NCBI RefSeq assembly: GCF_029433095.1
Contig: NZ_JARNTX010000001.1
Location: 806,001 to 870,000, forward strand
Direction of reading: 5' to 3'
DNA from: Hymenobacter sp. YC55
GTDB taxonomy: Bacteria; Bacteroidota; Bacteroidia; Cytophagales; Hymenobacteraceae
Length of the DNA: 64,000 nucleotides
Position numbers and translations under genes: made by a program. The notes below the pieces were generated by a model, which saw nothing but the letters and a program-made list of their open reading frames with translations, did no database searches and was not told where the DNA came from. Shown in pieces: positions 1 to 8,840 of this stretch; the stretch's first letter is position 1, and the number at the start of each line of letters is the position of its first letter.

Positions 1-2
1 CG

Positions 3-791
3 GGAGCCTATGCACTGTATCCGAACTACGCCGACGTATGGCGCACGCCGGGGGCTAACAGTTCAGAGTCCATCTTCGAAGTACAGACGGGCGTGAATGC
101 GGCCTGCAACACCTCGGCGGTGAACCTTTACACCGTGTGCCAAGGTCCGCGCTCCGGCGGCCGGGGCGGCTGGGCCGATTTGGGCTTCGGCTTCAACACG
201 CCCACGCAGGACCTGGTTAATGCCTACGAACCCAACGATGTGCGCCGGGCCAGCTCCATCATCTTCATCAACCCCACTGCGCCAGCCGGGCAGCGTTCTA
301 CCGGCACGGTGCTATGGGACGGGTTCCGCATTCCGAGCAAAGACTCGGTGGAAGGCTTGCGCTATAGCTACAAAGCCTACCACAGCCGCACCCGCGAAGC
401 CAACTGCGGCAACAACGACTACTTGCCCAAGAACGTCCGCATTCTGCGCTACGCCGATGTGCTGCTCATCAACGCTGAAGCCGCTTTTCAAACCGGCAAC
501 ATCGGGGCCGCCGCTACTAGTCTGAACTTGGTGCGCACCCGCGCCGGCCTGCCAAGCATTACATCACCCACGCTCGCGCAAATCTGGCGGGAGCGTCGTG
601 TGGAGCTGGCTCTGGAGCAGGACCGGTTCTTTGACTTAGTGCGCCAGGAAAGCGTGCAGCCCGGCCGTATCGTGCCCATTTTCGCAGCGCAAGGCAAAAC
701 CTTCACGAAAGGCAAAAACGAAATATACCCCATTCCGCAAGCCCAGATTGACCTTAGCGGCGGACAACTCACGCAGAACCCTGGGTATTAA
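3..791 (+). CDS. SusD/RagB-family outer-membrane glycan-binding lipoprotein, C-terminal part (5' truncated)
   Basis: The open frame enters at base 3 and runs 262 residues to a TAA, so the N-terminus, signal peptide and lipobox lie outside the window. The C-terminal SusD signature is clear: a RYADVLLINAEA helix, an NLVRTRAGLP turn, the RRVELALEQDRFFDLVR segment and the typical end IPQAQIDLSGGQLTQNPGY. SusD proteins sit on the cell surface and pass oligosaccharides to a SusC TonB-dependent porin, which would normally be encoded just upstream. The next genes on the same strand are a GH144-type glucanase and a GH3 beta-glucosidase, so this is the end of a polysaccharide utilisation locus. The family call is certain; the substrate is inferred from the neighbours. 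Confidence 0.95.
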   Translation, partial: GAYALYPNYADVWRTPGANSSESIFEVQTGVNAACNTSAVNLYTVCQGPRSGGRGGWADLGFGFNTPTQDLVNAYEPNDVRRASSIIFINPTAPAGQRSTGTVLWDGFRIPSKDSVEGLRYSYKAYHSRTREANCGNNDYLPKNVRILRYADVLLINAEAAFQTGNIGAAATSLNLVRTRAGLPSITSPTLAQIWRERRVELALEQDRFFDLVRQESVQPGRIVPIFAAQGKTFTKGKNEIYPIPQAQIDLSGGQLTQNPGY

Positions 792-948
792 CAGGTGCGT
801 GGTTGACCTCGTCCGCTAGCCCCCTCGAAACTAGCTCTTATTTTTTATGCCTCTGAAAGCCAGGTGAATAGCCTCTGCTTGTTAGATGACGCGCATCTAG
901 CAAGCAGAGAGGTTAGGGATAGTTGACCAAGCGTTGTTTACCGAGAAC

Positions 949-1120
949 GTCATGCTGAGCGTAGGCGCAGCCGCAGTCGAAGCATCTCGCTAGTGTGGTA
1001 TAGTCTGATACCTGCGCAACGAGTCGAGCGAGATGCTTCGACTGCGCTCAGCATGACAGGTAGTTTCACAACGCCAGCACGCGAGATGCTTCGGCTCCGT
1101 TACACTGCGCTCAGCATGAC
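949..1120. repeat. Composite intergenic inverted repeat, copy A
   Basis: A forward half-unit begins at 949 (GTCATGCTGAGC) and ends with GAAGCATCTCGC near 990. Two reverse-complement half-units follow, at 1028-1057 and 1081-1120, each beginning GCGAGATGCTTCG and ending GCTCAGCATGAC. The same three-part layout, with near-identical sequence, recurs at 2652-2819 on the other side of the glucanase gene, and a simpler two-arm version lies at 16318-16409. The block fills most of the 431-bp gap between the SusD gene and the next gene. It encodes no convincing protein. Confidence 0.85.
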
Positions 1121-1222
1121 GGGCAAAGCAAAGAGTGCGAAGTCAATTACCCCTGGCACTTCCTCATTTGAGGAGGGGAACTAGCTTTTATAGCTCTAGC
1201 TAACAGTTGTAAACACTACTGT

Positions 1223-2581
1223 ATGAACGCAAAACTTCTTGTCCTGCTGTGCTTGCTGCTGCCTGGTTTGCTGTACGCGCAGCAGAAGCCCGCACCGAAA
1301 AAAACAGCTACCACCAAGTTCGACCCGCGGCAGCGGCCCCGCAACTTAACCGACGAGCAACTGCTCGACCAGGTGCAGCGGCAGACGTTTCGCTACTTCT
1401 GGGACTTTGGGCACCCGGTGTCGGGCATGGCGCGGGAGCGGAGCAACGTGGCCTACGAGTACGGCAACGAGGTGGTAACTACTGGCGGGACCGGCTTCGG
1501 CATCGTGGCCATTATCGTGGCGGCAGACCGCAAGTGGATTACGCGGGAGCAGGCCGCCACCCGCATCCTCAAAATTGTGAAGTTCCTGGAGAAGGCGGAT
1601 TCGTTTCACGGAGTGTTTTCGCACTGGCTGAACGGGGAAACCGGTAAAGTCATTCGGTTCAGCCAGAAGGACGATGGGGGAGACTTGGTGGAAACGTCGT
1701 TTTTGTTTGAGGGCCTGATTTGTGCCCGCCAGTACTTCACGCAGGAAACCAAAACCGAGCAGGAATTGCGCAACCACATTCTGTGGATGTGGGAAGGAGT
1801 GGAGTGGAACTGGCACACCCAAGGTGGCCAAAACGTGCTGTACTGGCACTGGAGCCCCAACAACGGCTGGAGCATGAACCACCAGATTCACGGCTGGAAT
1901 GAATGCCTAATTACCTACGTGCTGGCCGCGTCCTCGCCCAAGTACGCCATCGACAAGAAGGTGTACGACCAAGGCTGGGCCACCGGCGACTATTTCCGCA
2001 ACGGCAAAGAGTTCTACAAAATCAAGCTGCCCCTAGGCTTCGACTACGGTGGCCCACTGTTTTTCTCGCACTACACCTTCCTTGGCCTCGACCCCCGCGG
2101 CCTCAAAGACCAGTACGCCGACTACTGGCAGCAAAATCAGGCACACACCCGCATCAACTACGCTTATTGCGTCGATAACCCTAAGAAGTACAAAGGCTAC
2201 GGCCCCAATAACTGGGGACTCACCGCTTCCGACAGTTACAAGGGCTACGCCGCGCACTCACCTAGTGAAGACCTAGGCGTGATTTCACCCACCGCCGCCC
2301 TCTCGGCCATGCCCTACGCGCCCGCCGAGTCGATGGCCGCCCTCAAGCACTTCTACAACGACCTCGGCGACAATATCTGGAGCGAGTATGGCTTTGTCGA
2401 TGGCTTCAGTGAGCACCATAACTGGTACGCCAAGTCGCACCTCGCCATCGACCAGGGGCCCATTGTGGGCATGATAGAAAACCACCGGACCGGCTTGCTC
2501 TGGAAGCTGTTCATGAGCAGCCCCGACGTGCAGCGCGGCCTCACCAAGCTCGGTTTCGAGAGCCCACAGATCAAGAAATAA
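1223..2581 (+). CDS. Secreted glucoamylase-family (PF10091, GH144-type) glucanase
   Basis: A 452-residue protein with a Sec signal peptide (residues 1-19, cleaved after LLYA). The rest is an (alpha/alpha)6-type 'glycoamylase' domain, recognised by GWNECLITYVLAASSP, GGPLFFSHYTFLGLDPRG, NNWGLTASD and the DQGPIVGMIENHRTGLLWK segment near the C-terminus. Length and single-domain layout match GH144 endo-beta-1,2-glucanases such as those of Chitinophaga pinensis and Bacteroides thetaiotaomicron. It would cut extracellular or periplasmic glucan into sophorooligosaccharides for the GH3 enzyme encoded next. The start is the ATG directly before the signal peptide. PF10091 is broader than GH144, so the linkage specificity is an inference supported by the SusD and GH3 neighbours. 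The gene is bracketed by two copies of an intergenic repeat. Confidence 0.85.
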   Translation: MNAKLLVLLCLLLPGLLYAQQKPAPKKTATTKFDPRQRPRNLTDEQLLDQVQRQTFRYFWDFGHPVSGMARERSNVAYEYGNEVVTTGGTGFGIVAIIVAADRKWITREQAATRILKIVKFLEKADSFHGVFSHWLNGETGKVIRFSQKDDGGDLVETSFLFEGLICARQYFTQETKTEQELRNHILWMWEGVEWNWHTQGGQNVLYWHWSPNNGWSMNHQIHGWNECLITYVLAASSPKYAIDKKVYDQGWATGDYFRNGKEFYKIKLPLGFDYGGPLFFSHYTFLGLDPRGLKDQYADYWQQNQAHTRINYAYCVDNPKKYKGYGPNNWGLTASDSYKGYAAHSPSEDLGVISPTAALSAMPYAPAESMAALKHFYNDLGDNIWSEYGFVDGFSEHHNWYAKSHLAIDQGPIVGMIENHRTGLLWKLFMSSPDVQRGLTKLGFESPQIKK

Positions 2582-2651
2582 GGTTCCCGCACCTCATATA
2601 GAGCCTTACCCGAAGCATCTCTCGTGCTGATGTTGCCACAACAACCAGAAC

Positions 2652-2819
2652 GTCATGCTGAGCGCAGCCGAAGCATCTCGCTAGTGTGGTAAACCCTTTT
2701 GTCGATGCAACGAGTCGAGCGAGATGCTTCGACTGCGCTCAGCATGACAGGTAGTTTGGCAACATCAGCGCGCGAGATGCTTCGATCCCTGGCTTGATGC
2801 GCCACGCGCTCAGCATGAC
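2652..2819. repeat. Composite intergenic inverted repeat, copy B
   Basis: Same organisation as copy A at 949-1120: a forward half-unit at 2652-2681, then two reverse half-units at 2719-2748 and 2772-2819. The linkers are also shared; the stretch containing GAGTCGAGCGAGATGCTTCG and the following CAGGTAGTTT are present in both copies. This indicates duplication of the whole block and not independent insertion of single units. The rest of the 356-bp gap up to the GH3 gene holds nothing else recognisable. Confidence 0.85.
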
Positions 2820-2937
2820 AAAACTAATCTGACGTCGGTAGTGAGATACTTCAATCATGCAGATGCCAGATAGAGCACAACTATCTACTTTCGCATTCAC
2901 TCACTTTATCATCCTACTCACACCCTTTCATTCCCAC

Positions 2938-5259
2938 ATGAAAAGTACCTTCCGAACCGCCTTGCTGCTTTCGCTAGGCCTCGCGCTGACGCCGCAGCTG
3001 CAAGCGCAAAAAACCACTACCACCACTGCCCCCATGGCAACTGCCGAGGACCCCAAGATGAACAAGTTCGTGGCGGACCTGATGCAAAAGATGACCCTGG
3101 AAGAGAAAATCGGGCAGCTAAATCTGGTGTCGGTGGGCTTTGATGTGACGGGGCCGGTGGTAAGCAAGGACGTGGATGCCAATATTCGGAAGGGCAATGT
3201 AGGTGCCGTGCTCAATACCTACACGCCGGTGGCGGCGCGCAAGCTGCAAGAATTGGCCGTGAAAGAATCGCGCCTCCACATTCCGCTGATTTTCGGCTAC
3301 GACGTCATCCACGGCCACCGCACCATCTTCCCCATTCCGCTAGGGGTGGCCGCCTCCTGGGACCTGACGGCCATTGAGCGCAGTGCCCGCATTGCCGCCG
3401 AAGAAGCCGCCGCTGATGGTATCAATTGGGTGTATTCGCCGATGGTGGATATTGCCCGCGACCCGCGTTGGGGCCGCATTGCCGAGGGTGGAGGCGAAGA
3501 CCCGTACCTCGGTGCCCAAATTGCCCGCGTGATGGTGCGCGGCTACCAAGGCACCGACATGAGCAAGCCCACCAGCGTGATGGCCTGCCTCAAGCACTTC
3601 GCCCTCTACGGCGCCGCCGAAGCCGGACGCGACTACAATACTACCGACATGAGCCTCGTGCGCATGTACAACGAGTACCTGCCGCCCTACAAAGCCGCCA
3701 TCGACGCGGGTGTGGGTTCGGTTATGAGCTCGTTCAACGACATCAACGGCATCCCCGCCACCGCCAACAAGTGGCTGATGACTGACCTGTTGCGTGGGCA
3801 GTGGGGCTTCAAAGGCTTCGTGGCTACCGACTACACTGCCATCAACGAAATGACGGCCCACGGTATGGGCAACGATGCGCAGGTGTCGGCGCTGGCCCTC
3901 AATGCGGGCATTGACCAAGACATGGTGGGTGAAATCTTCCTGAAAAACCTGGCCCAAAACCTGAAAGACGGCACCGTAAAGCAAGAGCAGATTGACTTGG
4001 CTTGTCGCCGCGTGCTAGAAGCCAAGTACATTCTCGGGTTGTTTAAAGACCCGTACCGCGCCGTGACCGACAAGCGCGCCAAGGCCACCATGATGAACAA
4101 GCAATTCATAGCCGACGCCCGCGACATCAGCCGCAAGAGCCTGGTATTGCTTAAGAACGACAAGAACACCTTGCCCCTCAAGAAATCGGGCACTATTGCC
4201 TTAATCGGGCCGCTAGCCAACCGCCAGCGCGACATGATTGGTAGCTGGAGCGGTGCTGGCGACTGGAAACAAGCCGTATCGGTGGAGCAGGGCCTGAAAA
4301 ATGTGGCCGGCAGCGCCGTGAAAGTGGTGTATGCCCAAGGCGCCAACGTCACCGACGACGAGCAGATGATAGCCCGGCTCAATGCTCACGGCGGCGAGCT
4401 AAACATCGACAAACGCTCCCCGGAAGCTATGATTCAGGAAGCCGTGCAGGTTGCCCAAGGCGCCGACGTGGTGGTGGCCGTAGTCGGCGAGTCGCAGGGC
4501 ATGACGGGCGAAGCTGCCAGCCGCGCCGATATTGGTCTGCCAGGGCAGCAGTTGGAGTTGCTCAAGGCGCTCAAGAAAACCGGCAAGCCGCTGGTGCTCG
4601 TGCTCATGAATGGCCGGCCGCTCACGCTGAGTTGGGAAGATAAAAACGCCGATGCTATTCTGGAAACCTGGTTTGGGGGTTCCCAAGCCGGCAACGCCAT
4701 TGCCGACGTGCTGTTCGGCAGCTACAACCCCTCCGGCAAAATCACGGCTACCTTCCCCCAAACGGTGGGCCAAGTGCCCCTCTACTACAACCACAAAAAC
4801 ACCGGCCGCCCCTACGCCGGCGTGGCGCTCGACAAGTACAAGTCGCGCTACATGGATGTTAGCAACGACCCGCTCTACCCGTTCGGCTACGGCCTGAGCT
4901 ACACCACCTTCACGTATGGTAAGCCCGAACTCAGCACCACTACCCTAAGCCCCAACGCCACCCTCGACGTGAAGGTAACCGTGCAAAACACCGGCAACTA
5001 CGACGGCGAAGAAGTAGCCCAATTGTATATCCGCGACATGGTTGGCTCCATCTCGCGCCCGGTGAAAGAGTTGAAAGGTTTCCAGAAAGTGATGCTGAAG
5101 AAAGGGGAAAGCCGCACGCTCACCTTCAAGCTGACCACCGACGACCTGAAGTTCTACAACAACGACCTCAAGTTCGTGTCCGAACCCGGCGACTTCCAAG
5201 TATTCGTCGGCGGCAACTCCCGCGACGTGCAAACCGCCGCCTTCAAGCTGACGGAATAG
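2938..5259 (+). CDS. bglX: GH3 beta-glucosidase, BglX-like, periplasmic
   Basis: Using the ATG at 2938, the protein is 773 residues and starts with a clean signal peptide (about 24 residues, ending LQAQ). The longer frame opening at 2857 would bury that signal, so it was rejected. Domains in order: GH3 N-terminal barrel (about 40-350), GH3 C-terminal alpha/beta sandwich (about 410-620) and a fibronectin-III-like domain (about 680-765). The nucleophile is Asp298 in GFVATDYTAINEM; a likely acid/base is the Glu near 525 in MTGEAASRAD. Such enzymes release terminal glucose from beta-gluco-oligosaccharides. Next to a GH144-type endoglucanase, the likely substrate is sophorooligosaccharides, as for the GH3 enzyme paired with GH144 in B. 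thetaiotaomicron. That substrate is an inference; the family is not in doubt. Confidence 0.92.
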   Translation: MKSTFRTALLLSLGLALTPQLQAQKTTTTTAPMATAEDPKMNKFVADLMQKMTLEEKIGQLNLVSVGFDVTGPVVSKDVDANIRKGNVGAVLNTYTPVAARKLQELAVKESRLHIPLIFGYDVIHGHRTIFPIPLGVAASWDLTAIERSARIAAEEAAADGINWVYSPMVDIARDPRWGRIAEGGGEDPYLGAQIARVMVRGYQGTDMSKPTSVMACLKHFALYGAAEAGRDYNTTDMSLVRMYNEYLPPYKAAIDAGVGSVMSSFNDINGIPATANKWLMTDLLRGQWGFKGFVATDYTAINEMTAHGMGNDAQVSALALNAGIDQDMVGEIFLKNLAQNLKDGTVKQEQIDLACRRVLEAKYILGLFKDPYRAVTDKRAKATMMNKQFIADARDISRKSLVLLKNDKNTLPLKKSGTIALIGPLANRQRDMIGSWSGAGDWKQAVSVEQGLKNVAGSAVKVVYAQGANVTDDEQMIARLNAHGGELNIDKRSPEAMIQEAVQVAQGADVVVAVVGESQGMTGEAASRADIGLPGQQLELLKALKKTGKPLVLVLMNGRPLTLSWEDKNADAILETWFGGSQAGNAIADVLFGSYNPSGKITATFPQTVGQVPLYYNHKNTGRPYAGVALDKYKSRYMDVSNDPLYPFGYGLSYTTFTYGKPELSTTTLSPNATLDVKVTVQNTGNYDGEEVAQLYIRDMVGSISRPVKELKGFQKVMLKKGESRTLTFKLTTDDLKFYNNDLKFVSEPGDFQVFVGGNSRDVQTAAFKLTE

Positions 5260-5275
5260 GTAGTTGGCATAAGTA

Positions 5276-5310
5276 AAAAGCCATCATGCTAAGGAAGCAT
5301 GACGGCTTTT
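5276..5310 (+). terminator. Rho-independent terminator after bglX
   Basis: AAAAGCCATCATGCT pairs with the AGCATGACGGCTTTT arm through one G-U wobble, with a short AAGGA-type loop and a T tract. It starts 16 bp after the bglX stop. Confidence 0.85.
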
Positions 5311-5373
5311 ATAATTTAGATACACTGCTTCAATCCTTGATTACTTAACAAAATCAAAGGGGCGTGTTACTGT

Positions 5374-5445
5374 CCTTCCGACGCAGGAGGAATCTGAGGT
5401 AAAGTCGTCGAACCACGTCACTCAGATTCCTCCTGCGTCGGAAGG
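5374..5445. repeat. 25-bp perfect inverted repeat, third version of the intergenic repeat superfamily
   Basis: The left arm (5374-5398, beginning CCTTCCGACGCAGGAGGAAT) is the exact reverse complement of the right arm (5421-5445), with a 22-base spacer. Inside each arm TTCC and GGAA can pair, matching the design of the other intergenic repeats in this window. It lies between the convergent bglX and fabG genes and could also end fabG transcription. Confidence 0.85.
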
Positions 5446-5454
5446 TCAGACTGC

Positions 5455-6204
5455 TTAGGTCAGCATGCCGCCATCCACTTGCAGCACTTGGCCGGTGATA
5501 TAGCTGGAATCGTCGGAGGCGAGGAAGGCGGTGGCTTTGGCCACGTCTTCGGGTGAGCCGCCGCGGCGTAGCGGAATAGCCTTGCGCCACTCGTCAACCT
5601 GCTTTGGGTCGAGGGCGTCGGTCATTTCAGTTTCAATGAAGCCAGGGGCAATGGCGTTGCAACGGATGTTGCGCGAGCCTAGCTCCAGCGCCACCGACTT
5701 CGTGAAGCCGATAATGCCCGATTTCGAAGCTGCGTAGTTGGCTTGGCCGGCGTTGCCTTTAATACCGACTACCGATGTCATGTTGATAATGCTGCCGGCT
5801 TTGGCGCGCATCATGGGCTTGGTGGCCGCTTTGGTGAGGTTGAACACCGACTTCAGATTCACCGCTATTACTTGGTCCCACTGCTGTTCGCCCATGCGCA
5901 TCAGCAGCCCATCCTGCGTGATACCGGCGTTGTTGACCAGAATATCCAGCTTGCTGAAATCTGCCAGCACATCCTCCACCAGCTTTTCCGCTTCGGCATA
6001 AATAGAAGCGTCGGAGCGGTACCCTTTCACTTTGGTGCCGTGAGCAGCCAGTTCCTGTTCGAGCTGTTGGCCTTTCTCTACGCTAGAGAGATAGGTGAAA
6101 GCCACTTGCGCCCCAAGCTGGGCAAAATGTACCGCAATAGCGCGGCCGATTCCTTTCGATGCGCCCGTAATGAGGGCCACTTTTCCGTCGAGCAATTTTG
6201 TCAT
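5455..6204 (-). CDS. fabG: 3-oxoacyl-[acyl-carrier-protein] reductase FabG
   Basis: A 249-residue classical short-chain dehydrogenase that reduces 3-oxoacyl-ACP with NADPH in fatty-acid elongation in the cytoplasm. Visible motifs: the nucleotide-binding TGASKGIG at 13-20, NNAG at 91-94, the catalytic tetrad Asn116, Ser144, Tyr157 and Lys161, and the C-terminal ITGQVLQVDGGM typical of FabG. The ATG at 6204 gives MTKLLDGKVALITG, the usual FabG start; the frame stays open another 51 codons upstream but that part resembles nothing. The gene stands alone, convergent with bglX. Many SDR paralogues look alike, but the length and C-terminus favour FabG itself. Confidence 0.93.
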   Translation of the reverse strand: MTKLLDGKVALITGASKGIGRAIAVHFAQLGAQVAFTYLSSVEKGQQLEQELAAHGTKVKGYRSDASIYAEAEKLVEDVLADFSKLDILVNNAGITQDGLLMRMGEQQWDQVIAVNLKSVFNLTKAATKPMMRAKAGSIINMTSVVGIKGNAGQANYAASKSGIIGFTKSVALELGSRNIRCNAIAPGFIETEMTDALDPKQVDEWRKAIPLRRGGSPEDVAKATAFLASDDSSYITGQVLQVDGGMLT

Positions 6205-6444
6205 GGGGGCGAAGATAGGTTTCTGGTGGGTAGTTTTTGATGTTAAGCGGCTGTCGGGTGATGTATGTGGTGCGCGCTCGTCGACACTAGCCGTCAACCT
6301 ACACAAATTCACCACCCAAATCCAACCCGCTGTTTCCTTGTGCCAGTGCCGTTTCAAGCGGAACCTGGGCTAAAGCCATGCCCGGGTTGCTCCCAAACGA
6401 CAAGCAATACACAAGCAGCCGCCAGAGGCGCTACCTTCGCCCTG

Positions 6445-7686
6445 ATGCTCGAAACCGAAATCTGTATTCTGGGTGCCGGACCAGGTGGCGCTACGGCGGC
6501 GCTGCACCTCGCCAATGCCGGCCGGTCCTGCCTGCTCCTCGACCGCGCCACCTTCCCCCGCGACAAGGTATGCGGCGATGCGCTAAGCGGGAAAGTGCTG
6601 AGCGAGTTGCGCCGCGTTGATGAGTCGTTGCCCGCCCGCCTAGAGGCCGCGCCAGTGCAGCTGCCCTCGTGGGGGATTGATTTCTACGCTCCCAATGGCC
6701 GCAAGCTGGCCGTGCCGTTCAAACCCAACTACAACGCCGCCACTGACCATGCCGCCGGCCACATCAGCAAGCGCATCGACTTCGATAACTTCCTGATCGA
6801 AGAAGTGCGCCGCCGCCCCGAAATCGAGCTGCGCGAAGGAGTTGACATCAGCCAGCACGAGCAGCAGCCCGACGGTCGGTGGCTACTAAAAGACGCAAGT
6901 GGCGTGCCCGTGGCTTTAACGCGGCTACTGTTGGTAGCCAACGGCGCGCAATCGTCGTTTGCGCGGCAGGTTGGAGGCCACGCCTTAGAGCCAGCACACC
7001 ATTGCGCCGGCCTACGGGCCTACTACCGGGGCGTACGCAACATACATCCCGACAATTTTATCGAGCTACATTTCATCAAGGATTTTCTGCCTGGGTACCT
7101 CTGGGTGTTCCCGCTGCCCAACGGTGAGGCCAACGTAGGGGTGGGCATGCTCACCGAGGCTGTATCTAAGAAAAAGGTGAACCTGCGCGAGAAGCTCGCC
7201 GACATGCTGGCTACTCATCCGGCCCTTAAAGAGCGTTTTGCCGAAGCCGAGCGGCTAGGGCCAGTTCGAGGCTTTGGGTTGCCGCTGGGCTCGAAGCGCC
7301 GCAAACTTTCAGGAGCCAATTTCCTGCTCCTCGGCGACGCCGCCTCCCTCATCGACCCGTTTAGCGGCGAAGGCATCAGCCACGCCATGGTATCGGGCCG
7401 GCATGCCGCCGACTGGGCTGGCCGCGCCCTTGCCGCTCAAGAATTCAGCGCCGATTTCCTGACCGGCTACGACAAGGCCGTTTACAATCGTTTAGGCCAG
7501 GAGTTGCGTTTGAGCAGAGTCATGCAACGCCTGCTGAATTACCCGTGGCTGTTCAATTTCGTTGCCAACCGCGCCGCCAATAATCCTACCATCGCCGAAA
7601 CCCTGTCGATGATGTTTTTGGACTTGGATATGCGCGAGCGGCTACGCAAACCAAGCTTTTATTTGAAGCTGCTGGTTGGGAAGTAA
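6445..7686 (+). CDS. Geranylgeranyl-reductase-family FAD-dependent oxidoreductase
   Basis: A 413-residue flavoprotein. The N-terminal Rossmann motif GAGPGG is at 10-15, followed by a DRATFPRDKVCGDALSG block. The GGR hallmark YLWVFPLPNGEANVGVG is in the middle, and the second FAD motif GDAASLIDPFSGEGI is near residue 297. Family members reduce isoprenoid double bonds or act as lipid/quinone-like oxidoreductases; in Bacteroidota the physiological substrate is generally unknown. The ATG at 6445 was chosen because it places the Rossmann motif at the N-terminus; the frame is open 60 codons further upstream without similarity. Its TAA directly abuts the stop codon of the convergent TPR gene (the stops form TAATTA), so there is no intergenic terminator. 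Confidence 0.88.
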   Translation: MLETEICILGAGPGGATAALHLANAGRSCLLLDRATFPRDKVCGDALSGKVLSELRRVDESLPARLEAAPVQLPSWGIDFYAPNGRKLAVPFKPNYNAATDHAAGHISKRIDFDNFLIEEVRRRPEIELREGVDISQHEQQPDGRWLLKDASGVPVALTRLLLVANGAQSSFARQVGGHALEPAHHCAGLRAYYRGVRNIHPDNFIELHFIKDFLPGYLWVFPLPNGEANVGVGMLTEAVSKKKVNLREKLADMLATHPALKERFAEAERLGPVRGFGLPLGSKRRKLSGANFLLLGDAASLIDPFSGEGISHAMVSGRHAADWAGRALAAQEFSADFLTGYDKAVYNRLGQELRLSRVMQRLLNYPWLFNFVANRAANNPTIAETLSMMFLDLDMRERLRKPSFYLKLLVGK

Positions 7687-8397
7687 TTACTTGTCTATGT
7701 AGCGCCGCAGGCTTCGCTCAGCCTTCGGGTTGAGTTGGGTGGCCTTTTCTAAATCAGCTTTGGCTTCGGCAGTCTTATTGAGAGAGGCATAACAGATGCC
7801 ACGATACTCGTAAGCATCAGCATAAGTGGAGTCGAGGCGGATAGCTTCCGAAAAATCGGGAATGGCGGCTCGGAAGTTGAGAGTTTGCATACGGGCCGCC
7901 CCACGCCCAAAAAAGGCTTCTTTGTACTCTGGGTTGTGCTGAATAGCTTTTGTTAGGTCGGTTATAGCTGCTGGATATTGCTTCATCTTGAGGCGGTTGA
8001 GGCCGCGCTGATAGAGGGCATTGGCAGAAGCAGGAGCTAGGCGTAGCGCCGCGTTGCAATCGGCAATAGCTGCATCGTAGTCTTTCAACTGACTTTTTGC
8101 CTTGGCCCGTACCACCAGCATCTGCACGTCGCCAGGGGTACTGGCCAGTAGAGCATTAGCCTCCTCCAGCATCGCCCGGTAATCGTTCGAAGACCTGGTC
8201 ACCTCCACTGCCGCTTCTGCTGCTGAAGCTGTGGCAGCGTTCGGAGCCGTGGAATTCAGCAACAAAGGCTCGGCTTTCTCGAAGCGAATTGCCCGTTGTG
8301 AAGTAGTCGCCTGACTTTGCACCTCCACCGAAGCACATTGCCCGAAAAGCAACGTGCTACCAGCAACAGAGAGCAAAACAAACAGGCGGCGAGACAT
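7687..8397 (-). CDS. TPR-repeat protein with N-terminal export signal
   Basis: A 236-residue protein with a hydrophobic N-terminus ending LLFGQC at Cys21. It resembles a lipoprotein signal, but Gln at -1 is unusual for a lipobox, so lipidation is uncertain. From about residue 75 there are roughly four tetratricopeptide repeats, for example NALYQRGLNRLKMKQYPAAI, EAFFGRGAARMQTLNFRAAI and ADAYEYRGICYASLNKTAEA, with the spacing and A/G/Y positions of TPRs. Such proteins are scaffolds for periplasmic or outer-membrane complexes; no specific partner is evident. It converges end-to-end with the flavoprotein gene. Confidence 0.8.
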   Translation of the reverse strand: MSRRLFVLLSVAGSTLLFGQCASVEVQSQATTSQRAIRFEKAEPLLLNSTAPNAATASAAEAAVEVTRSSNDYRAMLEEANALLASTPGDVQMLVVRAKAKSQLKDYDAAIADCNAALRLAPASANALYQRGLNRLKMKQYPAAITDLTKAIQHNPEYKEAFFGRGAARMQTLNFRAAIPDFSEAIRLDSTYADAYEYRGICYASLNKTAEAKADLEKATQLNPKAERSLRRYIDK

Positions 8398-8692
8398 AAA
8401 GCAGCGAAGCGGGAACGGTGAAAAAAAGCAAACGATACACGAAGTAACTTGCAGGTAGTCAACTTTGCATACCAGTCAACTAGTGCAGGCCCGTATTCAA
8501 GAAACTGTACTTTCTGTAAAAAGGATGCGCTCAGCGCACCTATTCTACCCATTCTTTGCCACTAAATCAAGAAAAGTAACGCAAGCTTCATCCTACACCG
8601 TATTTCTATTTCCTTGCGAACCCGCTAGAAGAGTAGGGCTGCCAGAACACCTTATGGTGCATTCTTCGGCGAACTACCCACCTACCAGCCGT

Positions 8693-8713
8693 CCACTACG
8701 AATATTGTAGTGG
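8693..8713. promoter_or_regulatory. Inverted repeat, possible operator
   Basis: CCACTAC (8693-8699) and GTAGTGG (8707-8713) form a perfect 7-bp inverted repeat around GAATATT, upstream of the lpdA promoter. No regulator gene is adjacent. Confidence 0.3.
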
Positions 8714-8728
8714 TATGCTGTCCTGTCT

Positions 8729-8748
8729 GGTACATTTCGAAAAGTACC
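8729..8748. promoter_or_regulatory. 20-bp near-perfect palindrome, possible operator
   Basis: GGTACATTTCGAAAAGTACC is palindromic at 18 of 20 positions, with a symmetrical TTTCGAAA core. It lies about 93 bp upstream of the lpdA -33 element, a plausible place for a regulator, but the binding protein is unknown. Confidence 0.35.
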
Positions 8749-8840
8749 TGATAGCCGGTTCCTGTAAGTCAATTAGCTTCTAGAATTGAAGGTGAGAGCC
8801 AGCGTAGAAAGGTATAAGAACTGATGCCTGGTTCTAGCTG

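Noticed and set aside
949..1120. CRISPR array suspected from repeated units
   Set aside because: The units are inverted, not regular direct repeats, the spacers are not unique equal-length sequences, and no cas genes are present.
8465..8710. An 81-codon frame upstream of lpdA
   Set aside because: It covers the operator-like repeats and has no protein-like composition or start context.
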